Numbered from the stretch's first letter, positions 1-10,467 are shown. The stretch: 64,000 nucleotides of DNA from Agriotes lineatus (GCA_940337035.1 CALNHX010007795.1:1-64000); one strand, 5' to 3'. A program made the numbers and translations. The notes: generated by a model not told the origin, from the sequence alone.

Positions 1-8
1 TAGCCGTG

Positions 9-296
9 TTAGATTCCGACAGCCGATCCGTCAAAGCTTTCCAGAAGTGGCCTAATCGCAGCCCTATAATTTATGTATTTTAGAGTATTAGCCCCATCAC
101 GAAAAGCTAATAAATTAGATATTGTATTATTTCTAGAATTAGTTGGGTCTATATGTTTTAAGAGCGATCGACTAGCGATGGTATATCTTAAACCTTGTCC
201 GAATGAGCCTGACGTGCTTTTTTGTATTGTTGTTATTAAAATTACTGCAGTCTCATTAATTCGTAATATTGGTCCATCGGTATCTGTTAGGCTCAC
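9..296 (-). CDS. Hypothetical 95-aa reading frame, unrecognised
   Basis: An uninterrupted minus-strand frame of 95 codons begins MSLTDTDGPILRINETAV and ends SFDGSAVGI at a stop near the window edge. The composition (IASRSLLKHIDPTNSRN, LLAFRDGANTLKYINYRAA) looks protein-like rather than random, with few low-complexity runs. I do not recognise a family. It could be a conserved piece of a transposon or an old viral insertion; no host gene structure is visible around it. The stretch from 300 to 589 holds nothing recognisable. Confidence 0.3.
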   Translation of the reverse strand: MSLTDTDGPILRINETAVILITTIQKSTSGSFGQGLRYTIASRSLLKHIDPTNSRNNTISNLLAFRDGANTLKYINYRAAIRPLLESFDGSAVGI

Positions 297-739
297 AGAA
301 CCACTTTATGGTTATAACAGGCCACTGGCCTATAATAAAAGGAGGAAGAAGTAGAAATAAAAGAGCATAAAACGCACAAATGTTAAACAGTGGTAACATT
401 ATAACTAAGATAAGTTTAAATTTTTTGTTTGCAGATTAATATTCCATCCTTGTTGTGATGATACCCAGATCACAGTGGAGGGAAACTATCTTTAAACCTT
501 GGGTAGTGATAATACTTATAAAATAGAGCTGTGTTTTTGTTTTTACTATATGCATTACTACACATTTATTAATAAAGGGTGTTCTTTTATAGAGGCGGAG
601 AACTTTAAATTGAAATAAAACACAGAAAAATGTTTTTAATATCCATGAAATTGGCTTTATTTGATAATTTTATGGCATTACTGTGTGAATATGATTTCGG
701 GCATGTAACCGCCGCGGCTGGGGCGTACATGACGTAATC

Positions 740-925
740 TGAAGGTCTAGTTTTTACACACTCTTTGCAGTAAATTAGGCTGTATTTCGGCAATAACGCG
801 CCGAATGTTGGCTTCCAAGTGCTCAATTGTTTTCGGTTTATCGGCGTAGACTTGCGACTTTACATATCCCCAAAGAAAATAATCTAATGGCTTCAAATCG
901 CACGAACGGTGTGGAGAGTTAGCAG
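740..925 (-). pseudogene. IS630/mariner-like transposase C-terminal fragment
   Basis: Reading the minus strand from about 920 gives NSPHRSCDLKPLDYFLWGY, then VKSQVYADKP, TIEHLEANIRRVIAE and QRVCKN. This is the C-terminal catalytic block (the D..PLDYFLWGY motif holding the last acidic residue) of the IS630-Tc1-mariner transposases that are abundant in insects. Only the last 60 or so codons remain. A mirror copy of TIEHLKANIRRVIAEIQPDL reads on the plus strand at 985-1075. Nonfunctional fragment. Confidence 0.7.
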
Positions 926-1090
926 ATCTACGAAATGGATCACGAAATGGATCTGTTAACTTGCCAACTCGTTCGTGCTATTTGTAACCGGAAACAATTG
1001 AGCACTTGAAAGCCAACATTCGTCGCGTTATTGCCGAAATACAGCCTGATTTACTGCGAAGAGTGTGTTAAAATTGGGTCTTCAGATTAC

Positions 1091-1237
1091 AAAAAACAAA
1101 AAAAATTCATTCTCACAATGAGGTGATTCAGTAAATTATTGTAAAGTAAACACTGTCTTCCTCATAAAAGTTAACATATATTTTACATGCGCTACATGTT
1201 TCGGCTTATATATTAAACCATCTTCAGGCTAATTTTT
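1091..1237. mobile_element. Short Penelope-like end fragment inserted in the foldback element
   Basis: A 147-bp segment interrupts the right arm. It is flanked by a direct duplication of TTCAGATTAC (1081-1090 and 1237-1246), and the uninterrupted form of the site is visible in the left arm. Its content, including gctacatgtttcggcttata followed by accatcttcaggct, resembles the terminal 'cgtttcg...cttcagg' blocks of Penelope-like retroelements. Family assignment is tentative; the insertion itself is clear. Confidence 0.55.
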
Positions 1238-1290
1238 TCAGATTACGTCATGTACGCTCCAGCCGCGGCGGTCACATGCCCGAAATCATA

Positions 1291-2216
1291 TCTTTGGTGA
1301 GAAGGCAAAAGGGTATAAGTCAAAAATGATAATTTTACAGGAACACCAAAAAACTATATTGCTGGAGATATGAGGACAACATTTATTTCTTTTCGCTGGT
1401 AATCAAAAGAAACAAGTCGATTTATTGACCACAGCTTGTTTTGCTATTGATTCTAAAGCTATTTCTACTATAAAATATATAAATACGGAACTTATAGCTT
1501 ATCGCATTTAATTTTATTCATTTTATGAAATAGCAAAAGGGTATAAGTTGACATATAGCTTTTTGCAATTTCCCGGAATATGTATTTTCTGATAAATAAT
1601 TACTATGGTTGAACAGCATATGTAGACACAAACTAAACAAGAATATGTGGTTTCGAGTTCGAATAATGTGAGGTTATGTGTAAACTTACCGGTTAAGTTC
1701 TTGTTACAGCACTTCTGCAAAACTTTGTACGCACGAGAGCGTGTGTCTAGTTTGGCACTTATTCGTTAAACTACACTATAATAACTAATAATAACATTGG
1801 AAAACTGGACCGCTAAAACACGCTATTTCATCTGCATGGAAATGCACTCGTAGTATAAGTGTACATAAGTTATTTATTTCCAACAAAAACGGAAAGTTAT
1901 GAAATGACAAAAGGGTATAAGTTAACATATGCTGTTCTGGCGTTGCAAATAACTTTACGAAAAGCTTTGACTCGGGGTATTAGAACACATGTATCTAATT
2001 GCCATTGACTAAATTTGTTTTTTATCACTTTTTAGTGAATTTTCAGGGAATAAGTCTACATATCCCATTTAGAAAACTTGCTGTAACAATGCGGTTAAAG
2101 TATGTAGACTTATATCCTTTTGTATTTAGATGCCCGATATTGCTCTGGACACGAGGCATCAATAAAATTAAAAATGAAATAAGTCGACTTATACCCTTAT
2201 GCCTTTTTGCCACAGA
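1291..2216. mobile_element. 926-bp TA-flanked MITE with internal AAAAGGGTATAAGT repeats
   Basis: The element sits exactly between duplicated TA dinucleotides (1289-1290 and 2217-2218); removing it restores the sequence seen in the sister arm. Inverted ends read tctttggtgagaaggcaaaa and, on the other strand, tctgtggcaaaaaggcataa, both running into agggtataagt. The motif caaaagggtataagt recurs inside at about 1308, 1533 and 1909, and in inverted form around 2110 and 2190. No coding capacity. Probably a non-autonomous Tc1/mariner-class element. Confidence 0.7.
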
Positions 2217-2574
2217 TATTCAAACAGTAATGCCAAAAAATTATCTTTCAAATAAAGCCAATTTCATGGATATTAAAAACATTTTTCTATGTTTTATTTC
2301 AATTTAAAATTCTTCGCCTCTAAAAAAACATCCTTTACTATGTGCAAACGACCATTCCGAATACCGAACAAAGATCGTGTCAATGTGGTTTTGTAATTGT
2401 GTATGCGATGCGATTAGACTCCCGTAAAGTGTTATGTCATGCGCATAATACGAACTTTCTGATTGAGGTAGCCGTGGCAGCTTTGAGATTGTTAGGATAT
2501 TTTCCAAGTGTACGAATGTACGGCTTCTTGGGATATTTTTCTAAATTACGACCCTGTGTGTATATAGATCTTCG

Positions 2575-3640
2575 TAGTTTCATAGTCCCTTTGTGGTGGC
2601 GTCTGCTAGGCGCTTGTAAGATTGTTTCCCGTGTTGTTTCTGAAGTGGGTTCTGGAACTTGATGGAGTCGGGTGGATGGTGTGGATTCTTCATCATTGTG
2701 CCAGCCGCTTCTCTTCTTATGGGCCGTCAAGCTATCAACCCCTTGCGGGGGTTATTTCCGAGAGCGATTACCCCTGGGCGAATTTTACGTGCGAGTTTTG
2801 TCGTATTTGGTCGCATCATTGATTCCTGTTGGGACCCTTGAGGGACGGCACCATCTTAGGTCCCGCTTCGAGTTTGTTGCAGCCATTCGTTTCATTCCTT
2901 GACTTTGAGATGCAAGCCGATGGCCGGACGTCGGTTCAAACACGGCAGGCGAAGCTATATAATGAGCTATTTGTACTAGTCGTAAGTCGCCCACGCTAAG
3001 CATGTGTGGGCTCTAAATTAACACTTACTGTGTCATCATCTTTGTGTATTAAACATTGCAGGAACCATTGTTATATGCAAGGCCTTCTGCCAACAATTTT
3101 TCTTTGCGCTAGATTTATTGTCGCTAAGCATAAGTGTGCGCTAAATTAACACTTTTTATGTCACCCTCTTTGTGCATTAAACAGTGCAAGCACCATTGCT
3201 ATATACCGGGCCTTTTGCCAACACCTTTTCTTTGAGATAGATTTACTGTCGCTAAGCATGAGCGTATGCTAAATTAATATTTGTAGTGTTAACATCCCGC
3301 ATTTTTGTCACGCCTTACGTACTAGCCATTATTGGTGCACCGTCGTTAAGTATTCTAATTGTGTACCTTTGTTATGTACTCCATTTGTGTATCGTATGTG
3401 TGAAAAACAGTAAACTCACTTGTCAAGCGTTCCCGCTGCATTTTTCTTTGTGTTGCATGTGCGTTTTCAGAGTAAGCCATCTGTAGTGTCGTCGCCCGAT
3501 TGGCGGCTGGACGATCCGGTGAGCGTCAAGGTAGGTTCAAGCGCTTCGGCTGCCGACTTCATGTCAAGTCTCAAAGTTGCACCCATACACTCCCCCGTTT
3601 GGATTTCGGGGTTCAGTCAGACGCGAGTTCAAATACCAAA
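2575..3640 (+). repeat. Unclassified interspersed repeat family A, copy 1
   Basis: This segment matches 15440-17788 plus 22011-22060 over most of its length, once the insertions in the second copy are removed. Shared landmarks include gccagccgcttctctt near 2702 and 15589, the CGCTAAG tandem units, ttcccgctgcatttttcttt near 3428 and 17612, and aagttgcacccatac near 3575 and 22012. Strand is arbitrary. No convincing protein is encoded; it may be the untranslated region of a larger retroelement. Confidence 0.65.
2994..3290 (+). repeat. 128-bp tandem units inside repeat family A
   Basis: The word CGCTAAGCAT starts at 2994, 3122 and 3250, exactly 128 bp apart. Each unit continues with a 'ctaaattaacactt' box, a 'gcattaaac' box and a 'ctatataccgggcctt' box. 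About 2.3 units are present. In the second copy the spacing is 120 bp. Internal 5'-region tandem units of this kind occur in some retroelement promoters, but no promoter activity can be inferred from sequence. Confidence 0.75.
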
Positions 3641-3849
3641 TCCTGTGGCGCCCTATTATGTAACATTCTGTATACGTGGTCACACTTGTCCCTACGACGC
3701 GACGTCCCCTTCCTAGGACCACGCCCATCTCTCTGAGCGTATTCAGCGTGGCTATTAGCCTGTTTTCGATAATTCCAAGACAAGTGGTGACGCTTCCCGG
3801 ACGTGATAAGTTAGGTGGCACTCTCGTACCCCAAGGTGTCGTAAAACAG

Positions 3850-3973
3850 TTTCATACCGTAACAAGATATATAAAAGGAATAACAAGAGGCCAAGAACGA
3901 AACCCTGTTGCATTCCACTTAAAATCGGTAATTTATCAGAGACACCATTTCCGACTCTAATTTGAAAGATCAT
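3850..3973 (-). pseudogene. Non-LTR reverse transcriptase fragment
   Basis: The minus strand encodes FQIRVGNGVSDKLPILSG followed by MQQGFVLGLLLFLLYI. This is the reverse transcriptase block normally reading SGVPQGSVLGPLLF in Jockey-group non-LTR retrotransposons; three key positions are altered (VP to MQ, S to F, P to L). Similarity stops after about 40 codons. It is an isolated relic next to the end of repeat family A, and whether it belonged to that repeat is unknown. Confidence 0.65.
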
Positions 3974-4781
3974 TTCAGATTAAAAAAATTTAATTCAAAA
4001 AGAAGGTTGCTCTTTACGCCATAGTTTATTGTAAAAGGAAGTAAAAATTAAAGAATAACAATAGATAATTACGGAAACTTTCTATTTAAATAAGTTAATT
4101 CTTCAAACGAAGCTCTAATAAGCTGCTACCGTTGTCGAGCTATGAAGCTTGTACATTTGCAAGTTCGCGAATCTCACTCAACTTTCGCAGCAAGTCCGGC
4201 CAAAATTTTCAGCGACCTCTGGTATTTGTGGCAATTGCATTGCATTTTAGCTAAATTATTTATATTTGTTATTTTAGAGTGCATGAGTAATTTACAGCTA
4301 ATTTAAGATGCACTAAAATGAAAACTTTTACGCATAAATTATTTTCAAATTTTGTCATGCGGTTTAACAAATAAGTTGCATGGTGTGAAATCAGTTTTGG
4401 GACTCATCCCCATTTGTAGTGCAGTAATGCCTTCAGCGCTCTGCGCAAGTGTGTCAATATTGCGTTTCCCTGTGGAATTCTTCCTCATGCGAGCCCGTTT
4501 TGCAATTGTGTTGATTATTACACACAACTGTCACATGACTGACATCAACCAATGAAAACCATGCATTTTTTGAAAATCGGCCAATCCCGAACTGCTTACC
4601 TGATAAGCGCCCGTGGCCTGCTTACCAAGCGATAAGTTCCCTAGGGCCGACTATCGACCCCCTGGATGGTCTCATAATTAGAAATAGAAATGCAAGAAAC
4701 AAGCAATTTGAGTTGTTTTGCATTATTAGATCAATTTTAAATCATAATTCCTATACGGGTTTTGTGCAATAATCTTCAAAA
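3974..4781. other. No recognisable gene or repeat
   Basis: AT-rich sequence without long frames, inverted repeats or recognised element ends. A small region near 4590-4640 is locally GC-richer with duplicated 'ctgcttacc' words, without obvious meaning. Confidence 0.4.
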
Positions 4782-4783
4782 TA

Positions 4784-6125
4784 GGGTGTCCCGCATAGAT
4801 TGCATAATAATTCACTGGCGTGTTCTTTGGTAAAAAAGAAACAAAAAAGTCCTAATAAACATATATTCGCAAATGCATAGTTTCCGAAATAAACACTGTT
4901 TAAGAAAATGTTCACAACAAAAGCAATAAACAATAAACTAAAAACTAAAATAAACTGTTACAAAATATGTTCAATGTGTCTACCATTTTCTTCGACGCAT
5001 GCACGAATCCTTCTCCTAAAAGAGCTTCGTATTCGTTCAAAAATCACCGGAACCTACCTGACTTGGTTAAAAGCAACTATTTGTTTTAGATAACCCCATA
5101 TGCAAAAATCAAGGGGATTTAGATCTAGTGAACGAGGCGGCCCTGGCACCGGAACACCACGCCCAATCCAATTATTGCCGAATGTGCGGGTGCACCATCA
5201 TGCATAAAATATGCATTTCGACGAGTTTGTAACGGTATATCATCAAATATTGCTTTTCCAATTCGTTTCGTAAGAATGGAAGATATGCATCTCCTGTTAG
5301 CCTGTTTGGAAGAAAACTGGGTCCTAGTAATTGATCTCCTATAGCTCCAGCCCAAACGTTGATGACGTGTTTCAACTATTGCATGGGGATTTTCATTGCT
5401 CCATATGTGCGCATTGTGGTGATTAAAAATCCCGTTTCGCGTAAAAGTGGCTTCGTCGGTAAATAAGACATTCGCCGGGAAATGAACGTTCACTTGTTCA
5501 CGAAGTATAGCCCAACCACCAAAAGGTTCTCTGTTTTCACTGTCTCCTTCGGTTAAAGCTTGCACCTGTTGATAGTGAAAGGGGTGTAAAGACTGCTCTT
5601 TAAGAATTCGCCAAACAGTGCTTTTGCTCTTATTTTCCATGGCGGAAATTCGTCTTGTACTGGTTGTTGGATCTTCTTCAACTCTCGCCAAAATTGCTTC
5701 ATCCAATTGCACAGGTCTTTGCTCTTTCCCTGGTTTCTTTCAGTTTTACGCTTCCAGTCTCTCGAAAACGTTAGAAAACTCTTGCAAACATTTGGTGGTG
5801 CAGCAAATTTCTATTGGGATATCGTTTTTCATACATACGCGATGCTAGCACCGAAATTCCATCGGCTAAACCATAAACAAAAACCATATCTACTAACTCT
5901 TCCACAGGATATGTAATCGAAACCATGATAACAAATCGAAAAAACGTGTAATTAAGATACGTCAAAAATAATTAAATTTAATAGAAAAAGTAGTAAGCCT
6001 ACTTAATGTTCGGATATTACAATTTACTTAAGTCGGTACATGTCCTGTGGTACAAAATCAGTGTTTATCTCGGAAACCAAAGAACACGCCAGTGCATTAT
6101 TATGTAATATATGCGGGACACCCTG
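4784..6125 (-). mobile_element. Complete but inactive IS630/Tc1-mariner-type transposon
   Basis: The ends form inverted repeats of about 48 bp: gggtgtcccgcatagattgc at the left, and on the other strand cagggtgtcccgcatatatt at the right, both leading into actggcgtgttctttgg. TA lies immediately outside at 4782-4783 and 6126-6127, the expected target duplication. The interior encodes one transposase on the minus strand. At 1.34 kb the length fits a full element of this class; the gene is broken, so it is not autonomous. Confidence 0.85.
4958..5926 (-). pseudogene. IS630-type transposase with DUF4817-like N-terminus, frameshifted
   Basis: Reading frames on the minus strand together give a nearly full transposase, about 320 codons. 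The N-terminus (from 5926, MVSITYPVEELVDMVFVYG) has the insect DUF4817-type helix-turn-helix look. Next come LDEAILARVEEDPTTSTRRI, the first catalytic Asp in LFTDEATFTRNG, the second in YFMHDGAPAHS, and the third region PRSLDLNPLDFCIWGYLK. A stop near 5775 and frame changes near 5720 and 5180 separate these blocks, and another stop follows in the C-terminus. The gene fills the element whose inverted repeats lie at 4784 and 6125. All three acidic catalytic positions survive at the residue level, but no continuous product is possible. Confidence 0.8.
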
Positions 6126-6134
6126 TATAAACGC

Positions 6135-6290
6135 GGGCGACACACTTACATATAATTTTGCCTGTGCCAAGAGTCATCGTGCTGGTTGCCCTTAGAAAAC
6201 TGCCCTCGGGCAAGCCCTCGGAGCAGTTTGCATTGCAACCAGCACTCGACCCTTGGCGTGTGAAAAATTATCGGTAAGTATGTCTCGCCC
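6135..6290. mobile_element. 156-bp palindromic foldback MITE
   Basis: The two halves are inverted copies. gggcgacacacttacatata at the left pairs with the complement of taccgataatttttcac...gtctcgccc at the right, and gtgctggttgc pairs with gcaaccagcac. The centre is a GC-rich 'ccctcgggcaagccctcgg' loop. It abuts the IS630-type element. No clear target duplication is visible. Confidence 0.6.
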
Positions 6291-6813
6291 TTGTTATATT
6301 ACTACTAATAATGAACAGGTTTGGTTAGCAATTGTTTTGCAAGCATTTTGTTGCGGCCACAGCTGCAGGGCTGACCAGGTTAAATTAACCTTGTGAATAT
6401 TATTTTAATATAATTCTGTGAAACTTGCTCTATGCTTTTAATTTTAGATCCAAGAAACAATTTTCAGAGGTCCAAAAATGAGATGAAGTAAAAATCTCCT
6501 TGCCGAACACAGCACAAATTTTCCGACATGGCGAACGGGGTTTTTTTTTCTGGCAGAACCGCTTCATTGTCTCTTTACATCAACGTTTAATGAACCATCA
6601 TTATGGAGCCCTAAACGGTAGTAAAAGCATTTGTCTCATATCTACTGATTTGACTTTCGCAAGCAAATGCCTGTTCTTTCAGTTTAAGACCTCGCCTATT
6701 CCCCTTGTTAACCCTGAAAATCTTGTAAGCTTCACGTAGGTCATAAACGAATTTTAACCTATAATAGGGCAACGAACATAAAGTGGTGGAAAACAAGACT
6801 GTTTGTTTGCTAT

Positions 6814-7100
6814 GGACAAGGTCTAGGCATGCGAAGTGCTTTAGACACCGATTGCTGTGGTTATATGGCCATAGCCCCACTTAGAATTTTACGAAATTAC
6901 GGAGTCCCAACCCCAGCAAAGGCCCTTTTACATGCTACACATCGCAATAACATGAGACCAACAGTTTTACACCACTTCCGAATGATGGCATTCTATGGAG
7001 ATTTTAATCCTCAGTTTTTTATTTCACTGGGAGCGGGGATCGAACTCGCAACCTTTAGATCAGTGGTATGAATGCTTAACCACTGAGGTACCGCTCCCGG
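6814..7100 (-). mobile_element. tRNA-derived SINE, family S1, copy 1
   Basis: On the minus strand the head at 7098-7029 folds like a tRNA: a 7-bp acceptor stem (GGGAGCG with CGCTCCC), an A-box-like TACCTCAGTGGTTAAGC, and a B box GGTTGCGAGTTCGATCCCC. The anticodon arm is not well formed, so this is not a working tRNA. The body matches 27151-27397 along its length (ggacaaggtctaggcatgc, tttacatgctacacatcg, cacttccgaatgatggcatt), which establishes a repeat family. Confidence 0.75.
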
Positions 7101-7244
7101 CGCAAGAAAACAAGGTTACAAAATAAAATTGTATAAAGTTATCACACAGGGCTATAAAGTTAAAGAAAGGCGTTTTCCCGTAAAAACCTAATCGACTATA
7201 AGTCATTTTACTTCACGCCAGGTAAAATTCTCAGTGGGTTCCAT

Positions 7245-7356
7245 CCACTGTCTCGTGTATTTATCACACAACGTTTCGGGAGTTTCTGATCTACTCCCGT
7301 CCTCAGGTAGATCAGAAACTCCCGACAAGTTGTGTGATAAACACTCGACACAGTGG
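7245..7356. repeat. 112-bp palindrome with Penelope-like end motif
   Basis: ccactgtctcgtgtatttatcacac at the left is mirrored by gtgtgataaacactcgacacagtgg at the right, with a second inner pair built on gggagtttctgatctactcc. The block 'aacgtttcgggag...ctactcccgtcctcaggt' recurs at 38683-38750 and is typical of Penelope-like element termini. The arrangement suggests two element ends joined tail to tail. Confidence 0.6.
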
Positions 7357-7359
7357 AAA

Positions 7360-8203
7360 AAGTCCGATAAAACATATCATAATACGTAGTCCACTGTCAA
7401 AAAATTACATCATTCAGTGTTTACCAAATGTAAGTTCTCTGAAACTGACCTGCCGTCAAAACCTTAAGACGAGCTGCTAGAGCAGAGACAGATGAGCCCG
7501 TTTTAAACGGCCGTCTCGTCCCTGTTTAATTCATTAGCGTTGAAAAATCTACGATATTAATTCTAATTAAGACATTTACAGCACGAACCCTTCAAGTGCC
7601 ACTGTTTTTAATTCGAGAAATATTCCTTCGCTTAGCGACTAGAATTCTAATGTGAACGACGTTCTGATCATTTATTTTCAACTCCTAATTAATGTGTATT
7701 CCAAAGTCAAACTGTGCACGGAGAATTAATCTAAAAATAAACAGAACTTTCGCAGCTTTCATATCCATTTTCTCCTGCAAAGAAGATACCCTGCAGATGA
7801 AATCCTAAAATAGTTCGATAACTAAAAACGGAATTACACTATTCATAATTTTATTGTTTTAAATACTAAATATAGAGTGCCTGCCACATTTATTGTGCCG
7901 ACAGAATTGAAATTTAAATTCACTCCACAACTTTCAAACATAGGAACTGAGATTAAAAATAAACCAGCTCCCAATTAACATTTAAAGCCGCTACTCGACA
8001 GTATCTCTGTGTGGCTAGCGCATTGTTTGACCGCTAAAGTAAAATTTAGTTGGAATTTTCCAGTTCATCCCTGAAAGTGGATATGATGTAGGTAAACACT
8101 TTCCTGTGATGAGCTAGGACAGGCCATGCGTGAAGCGTAATGAGATCATTTATTTGTCATAGCCACATAACTATGGTTCGGTTATAGATTCGTTACAACA
8201 GTT
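7360..8203. other. No recognisable gene or repeat
   Basis: AT-rich sequence without coding frames. The lower part (about 8100-8203) may be decayed downstream sequence of the pogo-like gene that follows on the minus strand. Confidence 0.4.
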
Positions 8204-8721
8204 AATAGTAATTTGTTGCAGGGAGATCCTGCAGGGATTGTTGAAGGTTGTCAAACAAAATTTGAAATAGTTTGAGCAGAAACTGAAGCCCGTGCACATT
8301 TAATATTTTGGCTCATTCGCATAGTCAACTGATCTGAATGCCGTTTAATAAATGCTTTAGCCCATTTTTGTGAAGGCTTATTTTTCGGAAACATATCCAC
8401 CTTCCTTCCAGATTTTGTCAAATACGTTTGAATGAAATCCCAAATATCGTTAACAACAAACGGAAAGCCCCATTCTGATACCTTTAAAATGTGACTGACA
8501 AAGGTATTTTCTTAATGATCGGAAAATATATAAGGGTGTCCCACTTTTGATGAGTACTTTTTATTAATTTTTTGACTCAAATTTCCTAGACAGATTTTAT
8601 ATTTTCGTGATATTTCTCGTAACGATAGTTTCTTCTGTCGAATGTCAACCAGTGCCTTCTCCAAAACATCTTTAGAATATCTTTTGTAGTTTGCCTCTAC
8701 TTTGCGGCGTTTATTATCCAT
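8204..8721 (-). pseudogene. pogo/Tigger-like transposase N-terminal half, decayed
   Basis: Starting MDNKRRKVEANYKRYSKDVL, the frame shows a pipsqueak-type helix-turn-helix (LSLREISRKYKICLGNLSQK) that ends in a premature stop after IFSDH. Past the stop, the same frame continues ENTFVSHILKVSEWGFPFVV, then TYLTKSGRKVDMFPKN and WAKAFIKRHSDQLTMRMSQN, the CENP-B-like second DNA-binding domain. A +1 shift near 8250 restores DNLQQSLQDLPATNYY, just ahead of where the catalytic domain should start. The DDE domain is missing. One stop and at least one frameshift make it a pseudogene. Terminal repeats were not found. Confidence 0.8.
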
Positions 8722-9189
8722 TCTGTAACAAATATTACATAAACACTACAGTGAAAATGTTCAAAGTTGTTGACGTCTTACCTTAAAAGTGTAGATTTTC
8801 AGCAATAAAAAAAAATATGGTGACATTTGTTAAAGATAAAGTGTTGTAGTAATTTTTACCATTATTCTAACATATCATGGTACTGTATAATCACCCAGTT
8901 TATTTAAAAAAAATGTATTTCACACGATTCACAAACGAAAGTTTTCACTAACCCTTTTACAACTCAAAATAGCGTTTGACAGTTGACGTAATCAACGTGA
9001 AGTTGGCAACAACAAAAAATTCAAGGTACCTAGCCAATCCTTACAAGAAAAACATTACTGATTTCAAATGTTAAATTGAAATCCACATTCAATACAAAAT
9101 AGCGGCTCTACAAATAAAATAAACTGCTCAAGTACAGGTCTAAAGAGTAGCTTCAGCACTGCGAAAACAATTAGTATTATAGTGCACCC

Positions 9190-9465
9190 AGAATGTGTAG
9201 TTCAAAACGTGACCACCGAACTTCTGTAGATGGCGCCAAGTGGACAAGCCGCCACTGTGCTAAAATGCTTGGAAATTTTGCAAAGTGGAAAATCGCCACC
9301 TTTCGCCAAAACCAAATAGCGCATGAAGGTGCTCGGGACCTTAGCAACAACTTTGCCCCCTTTCAAAATTTCGATATCTGTAGCCGTTCGAAAGTTACAG
9401 GCGATCCAGACAGACAGACGGACGGACGGACGGACGGACGGACGGACGGACGGACGGACAAAACG
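9190..9465 (+). repeat. Repeat remnant ending in a (GACG)n microsatellite
   Basis: The run of GACG tetranucleotides at 9410-9460 follows 'gttcgaaagttacaggcgatcc', a context often seen at the 3' ends of insect short retroelements; a comparable GACA-rich tail lies at 38410-38470. Upstream, 'agatggcgccaagtggacaagccgcc' looks repeat-derived. The open frames here are simply the translated tetranucleotide (RTDG repeats) and are not genes. Confidence 0.5.
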
Positions 9466-9839
9466 TTCGCATAAGTACGCTGAAGCTACTAATAAACAAA
9501 ATACAAAAATCGTTCAAGGTTGTATACGCGTTCAAAGTTGTGGGGTTTTACCATATATATAATACACATATATTGCTAGTAGGGCCTGGAAACGTCAGAA
9601 AACATTACGGCGCCGACATAGTCTCACTTAGAGTATAACGCGTCTCGTGCGCATGCGCGGGAATTCGAACTCCGCCTTTAGAAGCGAATTTTAAACTTGA
9701 CCACTTCCCCATTGGCCGGACGACGCCGCCGCCCTTGCACACAGCTCATCATTATACATTGAAGAGTTGGTTGTCTGTCTCACTTCCTTGGCGAGTTTCC
9801 CACACATAGCCGCTAGCAATATAGTAAGTATTAGATATA

Positions 9840-9945
9840 TGGGTTTTACGGTATGTCAAATCTGTTTGTAAATGAATTGTGTGTCATTTTGTTGTAAACA
9901 TATCTCTTGATGAATAAATTGACTTACTTACTTACTTACTTACCA
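9840..9945 (+). mobile_element. 3' tail of a non-LTR retrotransposon
   Basis: The sequence 'cttgatgaataaattgactt' leads directly into five CTTA tetranucleotides (9922-9943) and then stops. A short 3' UTR ending in a tandem tetranucleotide is typical of CR1/Jockey-group elements. No coding portion is preserved upstream, where 9560-9840 is GC-moderate sequence without frames. Confidence 0.45.
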
Positions 9946-10467
9946 TTATGAATTAATGTGAACAAAGATATATTGAATAAGCTGTTTGTTACCGTCATTG
10001 TAACAGAGCTAGGACCGTGTATTCTAGGTATGTTTCCCGATCATGTCGTTGTGTCTTGCTTGTGCGGTAACACTGTTTTTAAAATGTATCGCTTTTGCAC
10101 ATTTGGAAGAGGCGATAAATCGTCTAGTTTTCTTTTTTTTTGTGGATTATCGGCCATGTTGATTATCGCGGGGTTATCACTGTTATCAATGAGATAGTGC
10201 ACGGCAGTCTAGCTCCCTCGCAGAAAGTAGTTTATCTATTATTTACTTTTTGAACGCATGTTATTTTTAAAAGTTAGAAAATAAATCTGAGAATGCACAC
10301 CTCGATATCACTTGTACTGCGCTGAGCTATTTTTCGCCCTACCATTGCAGAATTGTAGGTATTGATTTGGTAAATGCAGTATAAACAGTTCTCGGGCAGT
10401 TAATTTCTTTTATGAAAGCAATATTTTACATGAACTCGTTCCCTAAAAGTAGCTTTTAATATGTATT
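9946..10467. other. No recognisable gene or repeat
   Basis: AT-rich; a 79-codon frame starting at 9958 has no recognisable features and is treated as chance. Confidence 0.4.

Larger units (their letters stand above)
590..2322. mobile_element. Foldback mariner/IS630-like element made of two inverted 3' ends
   Basis: The ends are inverted copies: TAgaggcggagaactttaaa at the left and its complement ...attcttcgcctcTA at the right, each bounded by TA, the target of Tc1/mariner elements. Both arms carry the same transposase 3' region: minus strand at about 590-945, plus strand at about 950-1290 and 2217-2322. The right arm has lost an internal segment of the transposase and contains two later insertions (1091-1237 and 1291-2216). 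A third relative lies at 38909-39280. The head-to-head arrangement implies a rearranged, non-autonomous derivative. Confidence 0.75.

Noticed and set aside
3755..3849. Continuation of the reverse transcriptase fragment
   Set aside because: After FLLYI the translation no longer resembles RT motifs (the next expected block with the DD box is absent).
7029..7098. Functional tRNA gene on the minus strand
   Set aside because: Acceptor stem and A/B boxes are good, but the anticodon arm does not fold and the sequence is part of a repeated SINE body.
9193..9562. Frames with RTDG repeats as a protein
   Set aside because: They are the GACG tetranucleotide in translation.
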